This document shows positions 33,117-42,389 of a stretch of 64,000 bases of DNA, piece after piece. The notes under the pieces are model-generated. The model made no database searches and was not told the origin of the DNA. It was given only the letters and a program-made list of their open reading frames with translations. Each line of letters begins with the position of its first letter. The first letter of the stretch is position 1. Origin of the DNA: DASRJJ01 sp050730855 (GTDB taxonomy: Bacteria; Patescibacteriota; Saccharimonadia; Saccharimonadales; UBA4665); the NCBI GenBank assembly GCA_050730855.1, contig JBOHNU010000001.1:1-64000 (forward strand), given 5' to 3'. A program made the translations under genes and the position numbers.

Positions 33117-34214
33117 ATGACCGAAGCCGAAAAACAACTCACCAAACTAGTGGCCATGCCCACCATTTCCGACGATACAGTCGCGAACGACCTGGCTTTA
33201 GACCATATAGAAAATTACCTCGCTAAACGTGGAATGCTCACCCGGCGCGACCGCTTTAACGGCCACGGCACACTGCTTGCAGCCACGCCTTCGGCCACGA
33301 TGCTCGCGCCAAAAGTGTTACTGACGGCACATGTAGATGTTATGGAGGGCAGTAAGCGCGTATTTACCCTGCAGGCAGAAGGCGACAAGTTGCTGGGCCG
33401 GGGCGTCTACGACATGAAATTCTCGATTGCCGGCTATATGGAGGTAATTGACCAGCTGCAAGATAAACTGGACGAGTATGACCTAGGCGTCATGATCACC
33501 ACTGACGAAGAGTATGGCGGCAAGGATGATATCAACGGTGCACATCGCTTAGTAGAGCTGGGTTTGCGCCCGCAAGTCTGTATAATGCCCGATTCTACAG
33601 CACCCAACTGGGATATCGAAATAGTCGCAAAGGGCTATTGGCGCTTCGACCTCATTGCCAAAGGCAAAGCCGCTCATGGCTCCCGCCCGTGGCAAGGCGA
33701 TAGCGCTTCCGTCAAACTTATCAACGCTTTGCATGAGCTAAAAGAACGCTTTAAAGACCAGCGCGTCGAAACTGACTCGCTTAACATCGGCGTTATCCAG
33801 GGTGGTGTAACATACAACCAGGTACCTGATCACATGCTTGCCTCTATCGAAATCCGTTATACAAGCCAGCAACGACTGGACGCTTTAAGGAAAATAATCG
33901 CCAGGTTGTGCAAAAAACATGGTCTAACCATACAAGAGCGTGCTCTCGGCCCGCTAGTGCTCACCGACCTGAGTCATCCGCTCGTTTCCCCATACCTCGA
34001 CAGCGTCGAAAAAATAACCGGCCCGCGGCCGCAGCCATTCACCTCGTGCGCCGCCACCGACGCCCCTTATTTCTTCGCCGAAGGCATCAACTGCATCATT
34101 TCATGCTGCGAAGGCGGCTTGCACCACAGCGAGGACGAGTGGATCAGCCGCAAAAGCTTTCTGCAGTTTGTGCCAATTTTGCGAGACTACCTCGACCGTG
34201 TGGCCAAGCGTTGA
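33117..34214 (+). CDS. M20-family metallopeptidase/deacylase, copy 2
   Basis: 365 residues with LLTAHVDVMEG, GRGVYDMKF, ITTDEEYGG and a C-terminal CEGGLHHSEDE, again the M20 metal and catalytic set. Only moderately like the preceding gene, so an old duplication or two different substrates. TATACT (33105-33110) ends 6 nt before the ATG at 33117, and the ATG at 33099 is upstream of that box, so the message is leaderless and is transcribed separately from copy 1. Confidence 0.88.
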   Translation: MTEAEKQLTKLVAMPTISDDTVANDLALDHIENYLAKRGMLTRRDRFNGHGTLLAATPSATMLAPKVLLTAHVDVMEGSKRVFTLQAEGDKLLGRGVYDMKFSIAGYMEVIDQLQDKLDEYDLGVMITTDEEYGGKDDINGAHRLVELGLRPQVCIMPDSTAPNWDIEIVAKGYWRFDLIAKGKAAHGSRPWQGDSASVKLINALHELKERFKDQRVETDSLNIGVIQGGVTYNQVPDHMLASIEIRYTSQQRLDALRKIIARLCKKHGLTIQERALGPLVLTDLSHPLVSPYLDSVEKITGPRPQPFTSCAATDAPYFFAEGINCIISCCEGGLHHSEDEWISRKSFLQFVPILRDYLDRVAKR

Positions 34215-34420
34215 CAATATGGCAACGCCAGGGTACAATAACAGATAACATTACCAAAGACCGCAGCGATCTGCAAAGATTTAAGAATGCTGCCGAGGCG
34301 ATGAACAATTTATTTGTTTAGCACTTTGATGTCTTTGGCGATGCGCCAAAGATTTTTTGTTTAAAAAATCTGGCAATCCTTAACAATTTGGTCGATAATC
34401 TCATAAACAAGGAAGACTCT
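34211..34420 (+). promoter_or_regulatory. L10 leader with transcription attenuator
   Basis: Promoter TTGACA (34211-34216), 17 bp, TACAAT (34234-34239). The leader has the CCAAAGACCGCAG ... CTGCCGAGG pairing pattern of the bacterial L10-leader family, to which the L10-L7/L12 complex binds. Terminator CTTTGGCG-atg-CGCCAAAG (34333-34351) is followed by six Ts. CCAAAGA (34254-34260) can pair instead with TCTTTGG (34332-34338), an antiterminator. Excess L10-L12 would favour the terminator. Confidence 0.75.
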
Positions 34421-34945
34421 ATGGCTTTAACAAAAGACAAGAAACACGAAGTCGTAAAGGAAGTTGCCGAAGCTCTTGGCGCGTCGAAGATGACCGTGGT
34501 TGCAAAATACCGAGGCACGACCGTTAAGGCTTTGCAGCAACTTCGCCGCGACGCTCGCGAAGGTAACACCAAGCTCCGCGTGGTAAAAAACCGCCTGGTT
34601 AAACAAGCTCTGCAACAGAACGACGTCCTCAAAGACATCGACACTAGCACCCTCACCGGTCAGTTGCTATATGCGTTTAACCCAGATGACGAAGTAGCGC
34701 CAGCCCAAGTGCTCGCCGCTTTCGCCAAAGTAAATCCCCAAGTTGAATTTGTCGGTGCAATCACTGCCGAAGGCAAATTCCTAACCGTCGACGAGGTAAA
34801 AGAATTGGCCGCAATGCCAAGCCGCGAAAACCTCATCGCACAAGTTATCGCAACCCTCGCTTCACCGCTCAACGACAGCATAAGTGGCCTTTCTGGCAAC
34901 TTACACGCACTGCTCGACGGTATCGAAGCTAAGGCTGCAAATTAA
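34421..34945 (+). CDS. rplJ: 50S ribosomal protein L10
   Basis: 174 residues. N-terminal rRNA-binding domain (KKHEVVKEVAEALG, VVAKYRGTTVKALQQLRRD, VVKNRLVKQAL) and a C-terminal helix that anchors L7/L12 dimers. Starts at the ATG at 34421 after AAGGAAG. An in-frame ATG 33 nt upstream has no ribosome site. rplL follows after 27 bp. Expression is controlled by the leader ending at 34420. Confidence 0.96.
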   Translation: MALTKDKKHEVVKEVAEALGASKMTVVAKYRGTTVKALQQLRRDAREGNTKLRVVKNRLVKQALQQNDVLKDIDTSTLTGQLLYAFNPDDEVAPAQVLAAFAKVNPQVEFVGAITAEGKFLTVDEVKELAAMPSRENLIAQVIATLASPLNDSISGLSGNLHALLDGIEAKAAN

Positions 34946-34972
34946 TTAAGATTAAGTAAAAAGGACAAAGAA

Positions 34973-35350
34973 ATGGCTAAAGATTTAAAGAAATTGGCAG
35001 AAGAGCTAACCGGCTTGACTGTTTTGGAAGTAAACGAACTCAAAAACATCCTAAAGGATGAATACGGCATCGAGCCGGCCGCAGCCGCTGTAGCTGTTGC
35101 CGGACCAGCAGCAGAAGCTGGCCCAGCCGAAGAAGAAAAAGCTGAATGGGACGTCGTTCTTAAGGACGCCGGCGCCCAGAAGGTCGCCGTTATCAAGGCC
35201 GTTAAGGACATTACCGGCCTGGGCCTTGGCGAAGCTAAAGCTATCGTGGACAGCGCCCCAAAGCCTGTGCTCGAAAAAGCTAAGAAGGAAGACGCCGAAG
35301 CCGCCAAGAAAGCTCTTGAAGCTGCTGGCGCAACTGCTGAACTGGCCTAA
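34973..35350 (+). CDS. rplL: 50S ribosomal protein L7/L12
   Basis: 125 residues: N-terminal dimerisation helices (LAEELTGLTVLEVNELKNIL), an Ala-rich hinge (about 38-55), and the C-terminal factor-binding domain VVLKDAGAQKVAVIKAVKDITG ... LGEAKAIVDSAPKPV in outline. Stalk protein that recruits translation GTPases. It is followed by a strong terminator. Confidence 0.97.
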   Translation: MAKDLKKLAEELTGLTVLEVNELKNILKDEYGIEPAAAAVAVAGPAAEAGPAEEEKAEWDVVLKDAGAQKVAVIKAVKDITGLGLGEAKAIVDSAPKPVLEKAKKEDAEAAKKALEAAGATAELA

Positions 35351-35364
35351 TACCAGCCGGCACC

Positions 35365-35397
35365 AAAACCGCCCTTGCATCCGCAGGGCGGTTTTTT
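35365..35397 (+). terminator. rho-independent terminator after rplJL
   Basis: AAAACCGCCCT pairs with AGGGCGGTTTT around an 8-9 nt loop, ending in six Ts. Clear end of the rplJ-rplL transcript. Confidence 0.9.
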
Positions 35398-35452
35398 GTG
35401 GGACGATTTTGTTAGGTTCTTAAAGGTGGGTTTGGCGAGTACCACAAAAATG

Positions 35453-35665
35453 CTACGGCTGCTCTGGCAAGAAGCCATCGAGCCACTTTCCGAGCGCGCA
35501 CCAATCCGGGTTAGCCGCCTGCACACAAGCCGAAGGGATGGGCAGTGGCTCCGGTGACGGCTCAGACGGCTCCGGGCTCCGCTCGGCAAACGCCAAGGAC
35601 ACAGCAAGCAACCCAGCGGCAAATAGCACACCCGCAGTTGTAGCCACAGCCTCGGGATGCTTCAT
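35453..35665 (-). CDS. small secreted or membrane-anchored Pro-rich protein
   Basis: 70 residues: hydrophobic segment about 8-27 (TTAGVLFAAGLLAVSLAFA), then a Pro/Glu/Ser linker (SPEPSEPSPEPLP) and a two-Cys tail (SACVQAANPDWCALGKW). It looks like a signal peptide or N-terminal anchor with an exported tail whose cysteines could form a disulfide. TTGACT, 17 bp, TACGTT ends 6 nt before the ATG on this strand, supporting a real, leaderless gene. Function unknown. Confidence 0.6.
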   Translation of the reverse strand: MKHPEAVATTAGVLFAAGLLAVSLAFAERSPEPSEPSPEPLPIPSACVQAANPDWCALGKWLDGFLPEQP

Positions 35666-35812
35666 AACTTCAACGTACTGCTAATGCGCCACGAAGTCAA
35701 ATGGAGTTTATCCACAGCCCGGAACATCCTTTGACTTGACACAGCACACATGATAGTCTTAGGTGTAAGTGGAACAAACAAACACTGCACAAGAGGTGAG
35801 AGACAATCAGAC

Positions 35813-36322
35813 ATGGCAGACGTAGCAGACAAGCAGATTAAACGCCTTCGCGCACTTATTCAGGACGCCGAGACCAACTTGGCCGCGGCCAATGAGCTGT
35901 TGATAAGCCTGGTGGGGGACGACGAAAAAGTGTCCGCTGTTGCACACGAGGACAACCTCGGCAAGATGATAGAAGGCGTCTTTGATGGCCAGAACATGGT
36001 AGGCAGCGACGGCAAGATGTATCCGGTGCCGGCCAACTATGCCAGCAAATCCAAGCTGGTGCAAGGCGACATACTTAAGCTAACCATCGCCGACGACGGC
36101 GCATTCCTGTACAAACAAATCGGCCCAATCCCGCGCAAGCAAGTCGTGGGCACACTCAAGCTCGAAAACGGCCATTACATTGTAGATGTTGCGGGCAAGG
36201 AGTACCGTGTACTTCTGGCCAGTGTAACTTACTTCAAAGCCAAATCTGGCGACCAAGTAAGCATAAACATCCCCGAAGACGACACCAACGCCGACTGGGC
36301 CGCCCTCGAAGCCGCGTTGTAA
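35813..36322 (+). CDS. conserved CPR-type protein with N-terminal coiled coil
   Basis: 169 residues: a helical N terminus (QIKRLRALIQDAETNLAAAN) and a beta-rich body with IEGVFDGQNMVGSDGKMY, VPANYASKSKLVQGD and LYKQIGPIPRK. I know this pattern from unannotated proteins of Patescibacteria genomes, but no function is established. TTGACT, 17 bp, TAGTCT lies about 60 nt upstream; the ATG at 35813 is the first in frame that gives a compact protein. The beta part may bind nucleic acid; this is a guess from its small-barrel look. Confidence 0.7.
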   Translation: MADVADKQIKRLRALIQDAETNLAAANELLISLVGDDEKVSAVAHEDNLGKMIEGVFDGQNMVGSDGKMYPVPANYASKSKLVQGDILKLTIADDGAFLYKQIGPIPRKQVVGTLKLENGHYIVDVAGKEYRVLLASVTYFKAKSGDQVSINIPEDDTNADWAALEAAL

Positions 36323-36432
36323 TATAAACTTCTTACGCTCTGAAGAGCAATTGACGACTAGAATGTTCCTAGGGCATAATGGGAACGTATAGTAATGTAT
36401 GAAGTTAAATAGCGAAATCGAGGGGAAAGTCA

Positions 36433-38106
36433 GTGACAACACAAGAGAATAGTGGCCAGATGGCTCTTGGTCAGTTTGAGATTGCCGCAGCACTTGCCAA
36501 TAATCAGGCTGACAATATAGATCGCAGTCATGAAATTTTCAGGCTGCAAAGAAACCCGGAAACCTTCGAAGTAACAGTAGAAAGCGATGTAACACTCGAG
36601 GACTACCGTGCGGGAACCGACCCGGAACTGTGGGGATTAGTAGAAGACTTCGTAAAGCCTATTGAAGGACAAACTGTTGTTTTTATCAACCCTACGATGG
36701 AAGGCGGCGGCGTAGCCATAATGCGGCCAGCCCTGATACACATGCTTAAGAAGCTGGGTGTGGATGCCCGCTGGTTTGTTATGAAAGGCAAGGATAATCC
36801 AGCCGACCCCACAGAACCCGATCCTTTTACCTACACGAAGCTAATGCACATTATTTCCCATCGCCAAGGGGGAGATGCCCGAATCGACAAGGCGGGGAAA
36901 AACCTCCATCATACCTGGGCAGTCGAGAGAAACGGTGCAGTGCTGCTACAGCAAGACGCTGTTCTTAACGCCGACTTCATCGTCATAGACGACCCGCAAC
37001 CTGCACCACTCATTCGTCCGATCATGCAAGCTAACCCCAAAGCAAAGATGGTTTGGCGCAATCATATAGACACGCATCATGGGCTGATGTCTGACCCCAC
37101 GACACCACAAGGGGAAGTAGCGTCCTATCTTTTGGATGAGTGTGGTGTGCGTGACGTCCACGCCGTCGTTGCTCATCCTGTGGATCTATTCTTGCATCCT
37201 GGCATGGAGGACAAAACCTTCTTCGCACCGGCAACAATCGACCCGTTTGACAACCTTAATAGACATCTAAACGAAAAAGAGGTTGCCGAGGGCATTGATT
37301 TTATCAACGGAGAAATTACTAGCTACAACGCCACCATGATGGCCGAAGGCCGAACCGCCGACGTTGTCCAGCTGCTCGATACCGAGCCGTCACGTAAACG
37401 CATAACGCTGGTCGCCCGCTTCGACGAAGCCAAAGGAATGGACAAGGCTATGGAAATGGGCTACTTAGTACGACAAAAACTACGTGCCAGCGGCGTGTCC
37501 GAAGCCGAGCTGCCCGAAGTCGTAATAGTTGGCAATGGCTCAGTAGATGACCCAAGCGGGCCAATGATGTTCGAAAGGATGTTAAAAATCAGACGCGAAC
37601 GATTCGCGGATGACGCCGACGGCATTATCCTCATGCGTCTGAAGCATAATTACGATGTCATGAATGCATTAGTGAGTCGTAGTACCATAATGATGCAAAC
37701 GTCTGATGCAGAAGGCCTGGAAACGCGCGTCAGTGACGCCATCGCCCACGGAAAGCCAATAGTCATATCTAACCGTGGCGGCATGAAAACGCAAGTCATT
37801 GAAGGCCAATCCGGTATTATTTTGGATTACGACGCACCCGGTCACGATTTGGAGCGAGGCGCGGACTGGATGGTTGAGCTACTAGCGGACGATGAGAAAT
37901 ATCAATCTATGGTGGCGAGCACAATTGAAGCGGCTCGATTCCATAACTTACGCGAATTCACAACTGTCAGCAATAGCATTCGCTGGCTCAGAGTCTTTGG
38001 ACACCTGCTAGCTGGTCGAGAGGCCGACAAAGTATGGCTGTTGCGTGATCTGCTTGCACATAAGCAGGCCAGCCAGGTTACAATGGGTCAACTATCGCTG
38101 AATTAG
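36433..38106 (+). CDS. GT4 glycosyltransferase, trehalose-synthase (TreT)-like
   Basis: 557 residues with a GT-B fold. INPTMEGGGVAIMRPALIHM is the sugar-nucleotide N-domain glycine-rich entry seen in TreT-type enzymes; NHIDTHH lies in the acceptor cleft; and QTSDAEGLETRVSDAIAHGK with NRGGM is the GT4 donor-binding E-x7-E region. TreT makes trehalose from NDP-glucose and glucose; the exact product here is inferred. Begins at GTG after GAGGGGAAAG. The first 60 and the C-terminal 60 residues are extra to the GT-B core. Confidence 0.75.
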   Translation: MTTQENSGQMALGQFEIAAALANNQADNIDRSHEIFRLQRNPETFEVTVESDVTLEDYRAGTDPELWGLVEDFVKPIEGQTVVFINPTMEGGGVAIMRPALIHMLKKLGVDARWFVMKGKDNPADPTEPDPFTYTKLMHIISHRQGGDARIDKAGKNLHHTWAVERNGAVLLQQDAVLNADFIVIDDPQPAPLIRPIMQANPKAKMVWRNHIDTHHGLMSDPTTPQGEVASYLLDECGVRDVHAVVAHPVDLFLHPGMEDKTFFAPATIDPFDNLNRHLNEKEVAEGIDFINGEITSYNATMMAEGRTADVVQLLDTEPSRKRITLVARFDEAKGMDKAMEMGYLVRQKLRASGVSEAELPEVVIVGNGSVDDPSGPMMFERMLKIRRERFADDADGIILMRLKHNYDVMNALVSRSTIMMQTSDAEGLETRVSDAIAHGKPIVISNRGGMKTQVIEGQSGIILDYDAPGHDLERGADWMVELLADDEKYQSMVASTIEAARFHNLREFTTVSNSIRWLRVFGHLLAGREADKVWLLRDLLAHKQASQVTMGQLSLN

Positions 38107-38153
38107 CATTTAGCCAAGCTTATCAACTTGAACTCTGCTAGAATGATATCATC

Positions 38154-39677
38154 ATGGGTCAGGCGTTATATCGAAGGTACCGTTCTAAGAAGTTGTCTGA
38201 GTTAGTTGGGCAAGAGCATATTACGACTGCGCTGGACCGCGCCCTCAAAAACGGCACTGTGGCGCATGCTTATTTATTTACCGGGCCGCGAGGCACGGGC
38301 AAAACCAGCATCGCGCGCATTTTGGCGCACGAAATAAACAGCCTACCGTACGACGACGAGTCGTATCATCTGGATATTATCGAGATTGATGCCGCCAGCA
38401 ATCGGCGCATCGACGAAATCCGCGACTTGCGGGATAAGGTGCACGCTGCGCCAGCCAGCGCTAAGTTTAAGGTATACATCATCGACGAAGTACATATGCT
38501 CACCCGTGAGGCGTTTAACGCGCTACTTAAAACGCTGGAGGAGCCACCGGCGCACGTTATTTTCATTCTGGCCACTACCGAAGTGCACAAACTGCCCGAG
38601 ACAATTATAAGCCGCACGCAACAGTTCGCCTTTAAACCGGTGGAGCTGACCAAAGTTGTCGCCCACCTTAAACACATCGCCAAACAAGAGAAAATCGACA
38701 TTGCCGATGACGCAATGGAACTAATTGCCGCACACGGCGATGGCAGCTTCCGCGACAGCATCAGCCTGCTCGACCAAGCGCGCAACACCGGCGAAAAGGT
38801 CACTCTGGTCACCGTGCAGCAGCTGCTGGGCATCGCGCCGGAAGTACTGCTGGATCAGCTGCTTGCCGCTGTCACCGCCCGCGACGCCCCAGCAACCATC
38901 CAAAAACTACAAGAGCTGCACGAGCAGGGCTTCGAGCCGCCGATAGTCGCCAAACAGCTGGGACAGCGCATCCGCGCCCAGCTGATAGCGGCGCGCGGGG
39001 AACTGTCCGCCGGCGATGCTTTACCGCTGCTTTCCAGCTTGGTTGACGTGCCCGCCTCGCGCGATCCGCGCCTCAGCCTCGAGATCGCCTTGCTTAGTGT
39101 AGCCTTGCAGGCAGACGGCGACGCTGCGCCTGCGCCCTCGCCGCAGCCGCCAAAATCAGCGCCGCCCAAAACCATGGCCGAGGAAATCCGCGCCAAACCA
39201 CCGACCCAGATAGAGCCTCACCCCAGTACATTCCAAAAAAAGTCCAAACCCCAGGCCGAGCAGCCGGCCGCCAGCAAACCAGCACCCGCTGCGATAAAAC
39301 CGTTAAACGAACAAACCTGGGCAGCCGTGCTGGGCAGCATCAAAGCCAAACACAACACACTGTTTAGCATTGTGCGCACCGTCCGGCCAGAGGTAAAAAA
39401 CGATACTCTGGTGCTGGAGTGCGCCTACGCCTTCCACAAAAAGCGCCTGTCCGAAAGCCGCAACAAACAAGTCCTTATAAATACCATCCGTGATATAACC
39501 GGCCTGGAGCCAACCCTAGAGTTCGCCGTTTCCGCCAATCCCGTAACCCAGCCGCCGACCACGCCGCTACCGCCGCCGGACGACGAGCAAATCCACAACG
39601 TCGGCAAACCGCCAATCAACGACACCGTCAAAAGCATAAGCAATATCTTCGGCGGTGCCGAACTGCTAGAATCATAG
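38154..39677 (+). CDS. dnaX: DNA polymerase III gamma/tau clamp-loader subunit, lacking the zinc module
   Basis: 507 residues: ALYRRYRSKKLSELVGQEHI, Walker A GPRGTGKTS, Walker B YIIDEVHML, sensor 1 ILATTEVHK, the standard DnaX AAA+ order. Between Walker A and IIEIDAASN the usual C-x8-C-x2-C-x2-C zinc insert is absent and is replaced by about 18 residues without cysteine. A Pro/Ala-rich linker (about 320-380) precedes a C-terminal domain. TAGAAT ends 9 nt before the ATG. dnaB follows after 3 bp, so the clamp loader and helicase are co-expressed. Confidence 0.95.
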   Translation: MGQALYRRYRSKKLSELVGQEHITTALDRALKNGTVAHAYLFTGPRGTGKTSIARILAHEINSLPYDDESYHLDIIEIDAASNRRIDEIRDLRDKVHAAPASAKFKVYIIDEVHMLTREAFNALLKTLEEPPAHVIFILATTEVHKLPETIISRTQQFAFKPVELTKVVAHLKHIAKQEKIDIADDAMELIAAHGDGSFRDSISLLDQARNTGEKVTLVTVQQLLGIAPEVLLDQLLAAVTARDAPATIQKLQELHEQGFEPPIVAKQLGQRIRAQLIAARGELSAGDALPLLSSLVDVPASRDPRLSLEIALLSVALQADGDAAPAPSPQPPKSAPPKTMAEEIRAKPPTQIEPHPSTFQKKSKPQAEQPAASKPAPAAIKPLNEQTWAAVLGSIKAKHNTLFSIVRTVRPEVKNDTLVLECAYAFHKKRLSESRNKQVLINTIRDITGLEPTLEFAVSANPVTQPPTTPLPPPDDEQIHNVGKPPINDTVKSISNIFGGAELLES

Positions 39678-39680
39678 AAC

Positions 39681-41039
39681 ATGGACGAGGGTCATCACCG
39701 AAAAGCGCCTCAAAACCTCGAGGCCGAAGCCAGTTTGTTGGGAGCGGTGTTAATTGATGCCGACGCCTTGGTTAAAATTGCCGACATAATTACCGCCGAC
39801 GACTTCTTTGACCCGCGCCACAAACACATCTACACAGCCGTGACCACGCTGTACGAAAAGCGCAGCCCCATCGACGTGCTAACGCTGGCCGACGAGCTAA
39901 AAAATAACAGCTTTCTAGACATGATCGGCGGCCCGTCCTACCTTACCGAGCTAACCAACTTTGTGCCAACCGCCGCGCACGTCGAGCAATACGCCGAAAT
40001 AGTGTCGCAAAAAGCGCTGCGCCGCCGGCTTATAAAAGCCAGCCAACAGCTAACTACGCTGAGCTTTGACGAGTCCAAGGCCCTACGCGAGCTTATAGAA
40101 GAGGCCGAGTCCAGCCTGTTCGCGGTAAGCCTGCAGCACGTCAAGCAGTCCGTTATCAGCCTGGAAGCCATTCTGGCCGAAAGTTTCGACCGGCTCGACG
40201 ATCTGCACAAAGACAAAAACAAATTGCGCGGCGTACCGACCGGCTTTAAAGACATGGACAACATTCTGGCCGGTTTACAAAAGTCCGACTTGTTTATTTT
40301 GGCAGCCAGACCATCGCTGGGTAAAACAGCACTCGCACTTAATCTGGCGCACAACGTAGCCGTAGCCGGCCATTCGGTGCTCGTGTTCTCGCTGGAAATG
40401 AGCAAGGAGCAGCTGGTCGACCGGCTTTTGTCAATGGAATCGGGCGTGGATGCCTGGGCGCTGCGCACCGGCAACCTGACCGATAGCGATTTTGAAAAAA
40501 TCGGCCAGGCCATGGGCACCTTATCCGAGGCCAAAATGTACATCGACGACACCCCCGGAATAACCGTCAGCGACCTGCGCACCAAAGCACGGCGCGAGGC
40601 ACACCGACAGCCGCTTGGCCTGATCATCGTCGATTACTTGCAGCTCATGAGCGGGGGCAGTAAATTTGGCGGCAGCGACAACCGTGTGCAGGAAATCTCG
40701 GAAATTTCGCGCGGGCTAAAGGCAATCGCCCGCGAGCTGGACGTGCCACTCATAGCACTAAGTCAGCTGAGCCGTTCGGTCGAAAGCCGCAGCCCGCAAA
40801 TTCCGCAGCTAGCCGACCTGCGCGAGTCTGGCTCGATTGAGCAAGACGCCGACGTGGTGGCGTTTATTTACCGCGAAGATTACTACAATCCAGAAACTGA
40901 GCGCAAAAACATCACCGACATCTTCATCAAAAAACACCGTAACGGCCCGACTGGTGGGGTAGAGCTATACTTCGACCGCAACCACCAGCGCTTCCGTTCT
41001 CTCGACACCAAGCACGCCCGCGACCCGTTTGCATCCTAG
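39681..41039 (+). CDS. dnaB: replicative DNA helicase DnaB
   Basis: 452 residues. N-terminal helical domain (PQNLEAEASLLGAVLID), linker, then the RecA-like motor: AARPSLGKTALALNLA Walker A, SLEMSKEQL, LIIVDYLQLMSG Walker B, SQLSRSVESR, and DLRESGSIEQDADVV arginine-finger region. Hexameric fork helicase. Standard length, no intein. Directly after dnaX. Confidence 0.97.
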   Translation: MDEGHHRKAPQNLEAEASLLGAVLIDADALVKIADIITADDFFDPRHKHIYTAVTTLYEKRSPIDVLTLADELKNNSFLDMIGGPSYLTELTNFVPTAAHVEQYAEIVSQKALRRRLIKASQQLTTLSFDESKALRELIEEAESSLFAVSLQHVKQSVISLEAILAESFDRLDDLHKDKNKLRGVPTGFKDMDNILAGLQKSDLFILAARPSLGKTALALNLAHNVAVAGHSVLVFSLEMSKEQLVDRLLSMESGVDAWALRTGNLTDSDFEKIGQAMGTLSEAKMYIDDTPGITVSDLRTKARREAHRQPLGLIIVDYLQLMSGGSKFGGSDNRVQEISEISRGLKAIARELDVPLIALSQLSRSVESRSPQIPQLADLRESGSIEQDADVVAFIYREDYYNPETERKNITDIFIKKHRNGPTGGVELYFDRNHQRFRSLDTKHARDPFAS

Positions 41040-41164
41040 CCGCGCTGACTTTTCCGGCACCGGAATCTTTGCAAGCCAGCATCGCAAAATACTCATCTGT
41101 AAGGGGTGCAACCCTTTTAACCTACTCTAAGTTAGCGGCGGCTAAGTGTTATACTAGCAGTAAT

Positions 41165-42379
41165 ATGCGTTTTGAGCGGCTACGAAATTTTGCGGCAAAC
41201 ACCTGGCAGCCGGCCGTGTTGTACGGAGGCATACTTGCTGCGCTTGGGGGTCTGTTGTTCTTTCGCATCGGCACGTTGCTACCGGGGTATAGTTCTAGCG
41301 AAGTACAGGCATATGGGGCGAGCGGCGGCTTCCGTACTATTTTTGAAAACCCCGTGGACGCGCCGTTTACAGTTGTAACGCACCTTTTGTCTTTAGCAAA
41401 CGATCACAGCTACTTGCTTACCCGACTAACGGCAGTAGGTTTTGGGCTGGCCGCACTTGTAGCGTTTTGGTGGCTTTTGCAGCACTGGTACGACAGGCGT
41501 GTAGCGGCCTTTGGCACAATACTGTTCGGCTGCTCGGCGCTGTTTTTGCACATCGCCCGCTTTGGCGCCCCAGATGTCTTAATGTTTTTGGTGATTATAC
41601 TCGTTGCGTGCGGCGTATGGCTTAAAAAATCAGCCAATCCTATCGCCGTGTTCCTCTGCTTTGCAATCAGCGCTGCGTTGTTATACGTGCCGGGAATGAT
41701 ATGGATAGTGGCGCTGGGCGTTGCCTGGCAGTGGAGAACGATCGACCGCATTTTCCGCCAACATTTGTGGCTGGTTACGCTGGGCGGCCTATTGCTGGCT
41801 AGCGCACTGGTACCGCTAGGTTTCGCGCTGTACAAAACTCCAGATATATGGAAAACGCTTGTCGGGCTTCCGGCTGTCGGCTGGCCGCAAGTCGGGGAAG
41901 TACTTTCCAATTTGTACCAAATCCCGATGGCGCTCTTCTTCCGCTACGTCGACGCCTCCCCCGAAACCTGGCTGGGTAATCTGGCGATTCTGGACATCTT
42001 TAGCATCGCCATGCTGTTTTTGGGCGGTTACGTTTTTATAAAGCACGCCCGTTTGCAGCGCGTCAAACTTGTTGGCTGGGCAATACTGGCTGGCATTGTG
42101 CTTATTAGCCTGGGCGGCGGCGTCAGCTTGAGCCTAATCATACCGTTTGTTTACATCCTGGTGGCGGCCGGAATCGGCTTTTTGTTTGTACGCTGGCACG
42201 AGGTTTTCCCACGCAACCCCATCGCGCACATCCTGGCGTTTGTGTTGGTGACGCTAGCCGTAGTCACAGCCTGCAGCTACCAACTACGCCACTACTTTAT
42301 CGCCTGGCCGCGAAACGCCGAAACCCGCAGCGTGTATACCACCCCCGAGCTTCCCCTATCTGGTACAATACAACAATAA
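41165..42379 (+). CDS. multi-spanning membrane protein, possible PMT/ArnT-like glycosyltransferase
   Basis: 404 residues with about ten hydrophobic helices. The start of the protein, then a short luminal loop with SSEVQAYGASGGF, resembles GT39/GT83-type enzymes that use lipid-linked sugars (an acidic residue after helix 1), but no firm signature is present. TATACT ends 9 nt before the ATG at 41165, which excludes the longer frame from 41069. The ybaB gene follows after 10 bp. Confidence 0.6.
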   Translation: MRFERLRNFAANTWQPAVLYGGILAALGGLLFFRIGTLLPGYSSSEVQAYGASGGFRTIFENPVDAPFTVVTHLLSLANDHSYLLTRLTAVGFGLAALVAFWWLLQHWYDRRVAAFGTILFGCSALFLHIARFGAPDVLMFLVIILVACGVWLKKSANPIAVFLCFAISAALLYVPGMIWIVALGVAWQWRTIDRIFRQHLWLVTLGGLLLASALVPLGFALYKTPDIWKTLVGLPAVGWPQVGEVLSNLYQIPMALFFRYVDASPETWLGNLAILDIFSIAMLFLGGYVFIKHARLQRVKLVGWAILAGIVLISLGGGVSLSLIIPFVYILVAAGIGFLFVRWHEVFPRNPIAHILAFVLVTLAVVTACSYQLRHYFIAWPRNAETRSVYTTPELPLSGTIQQ

Positions 42380-42389
42380 AGGAGATACT

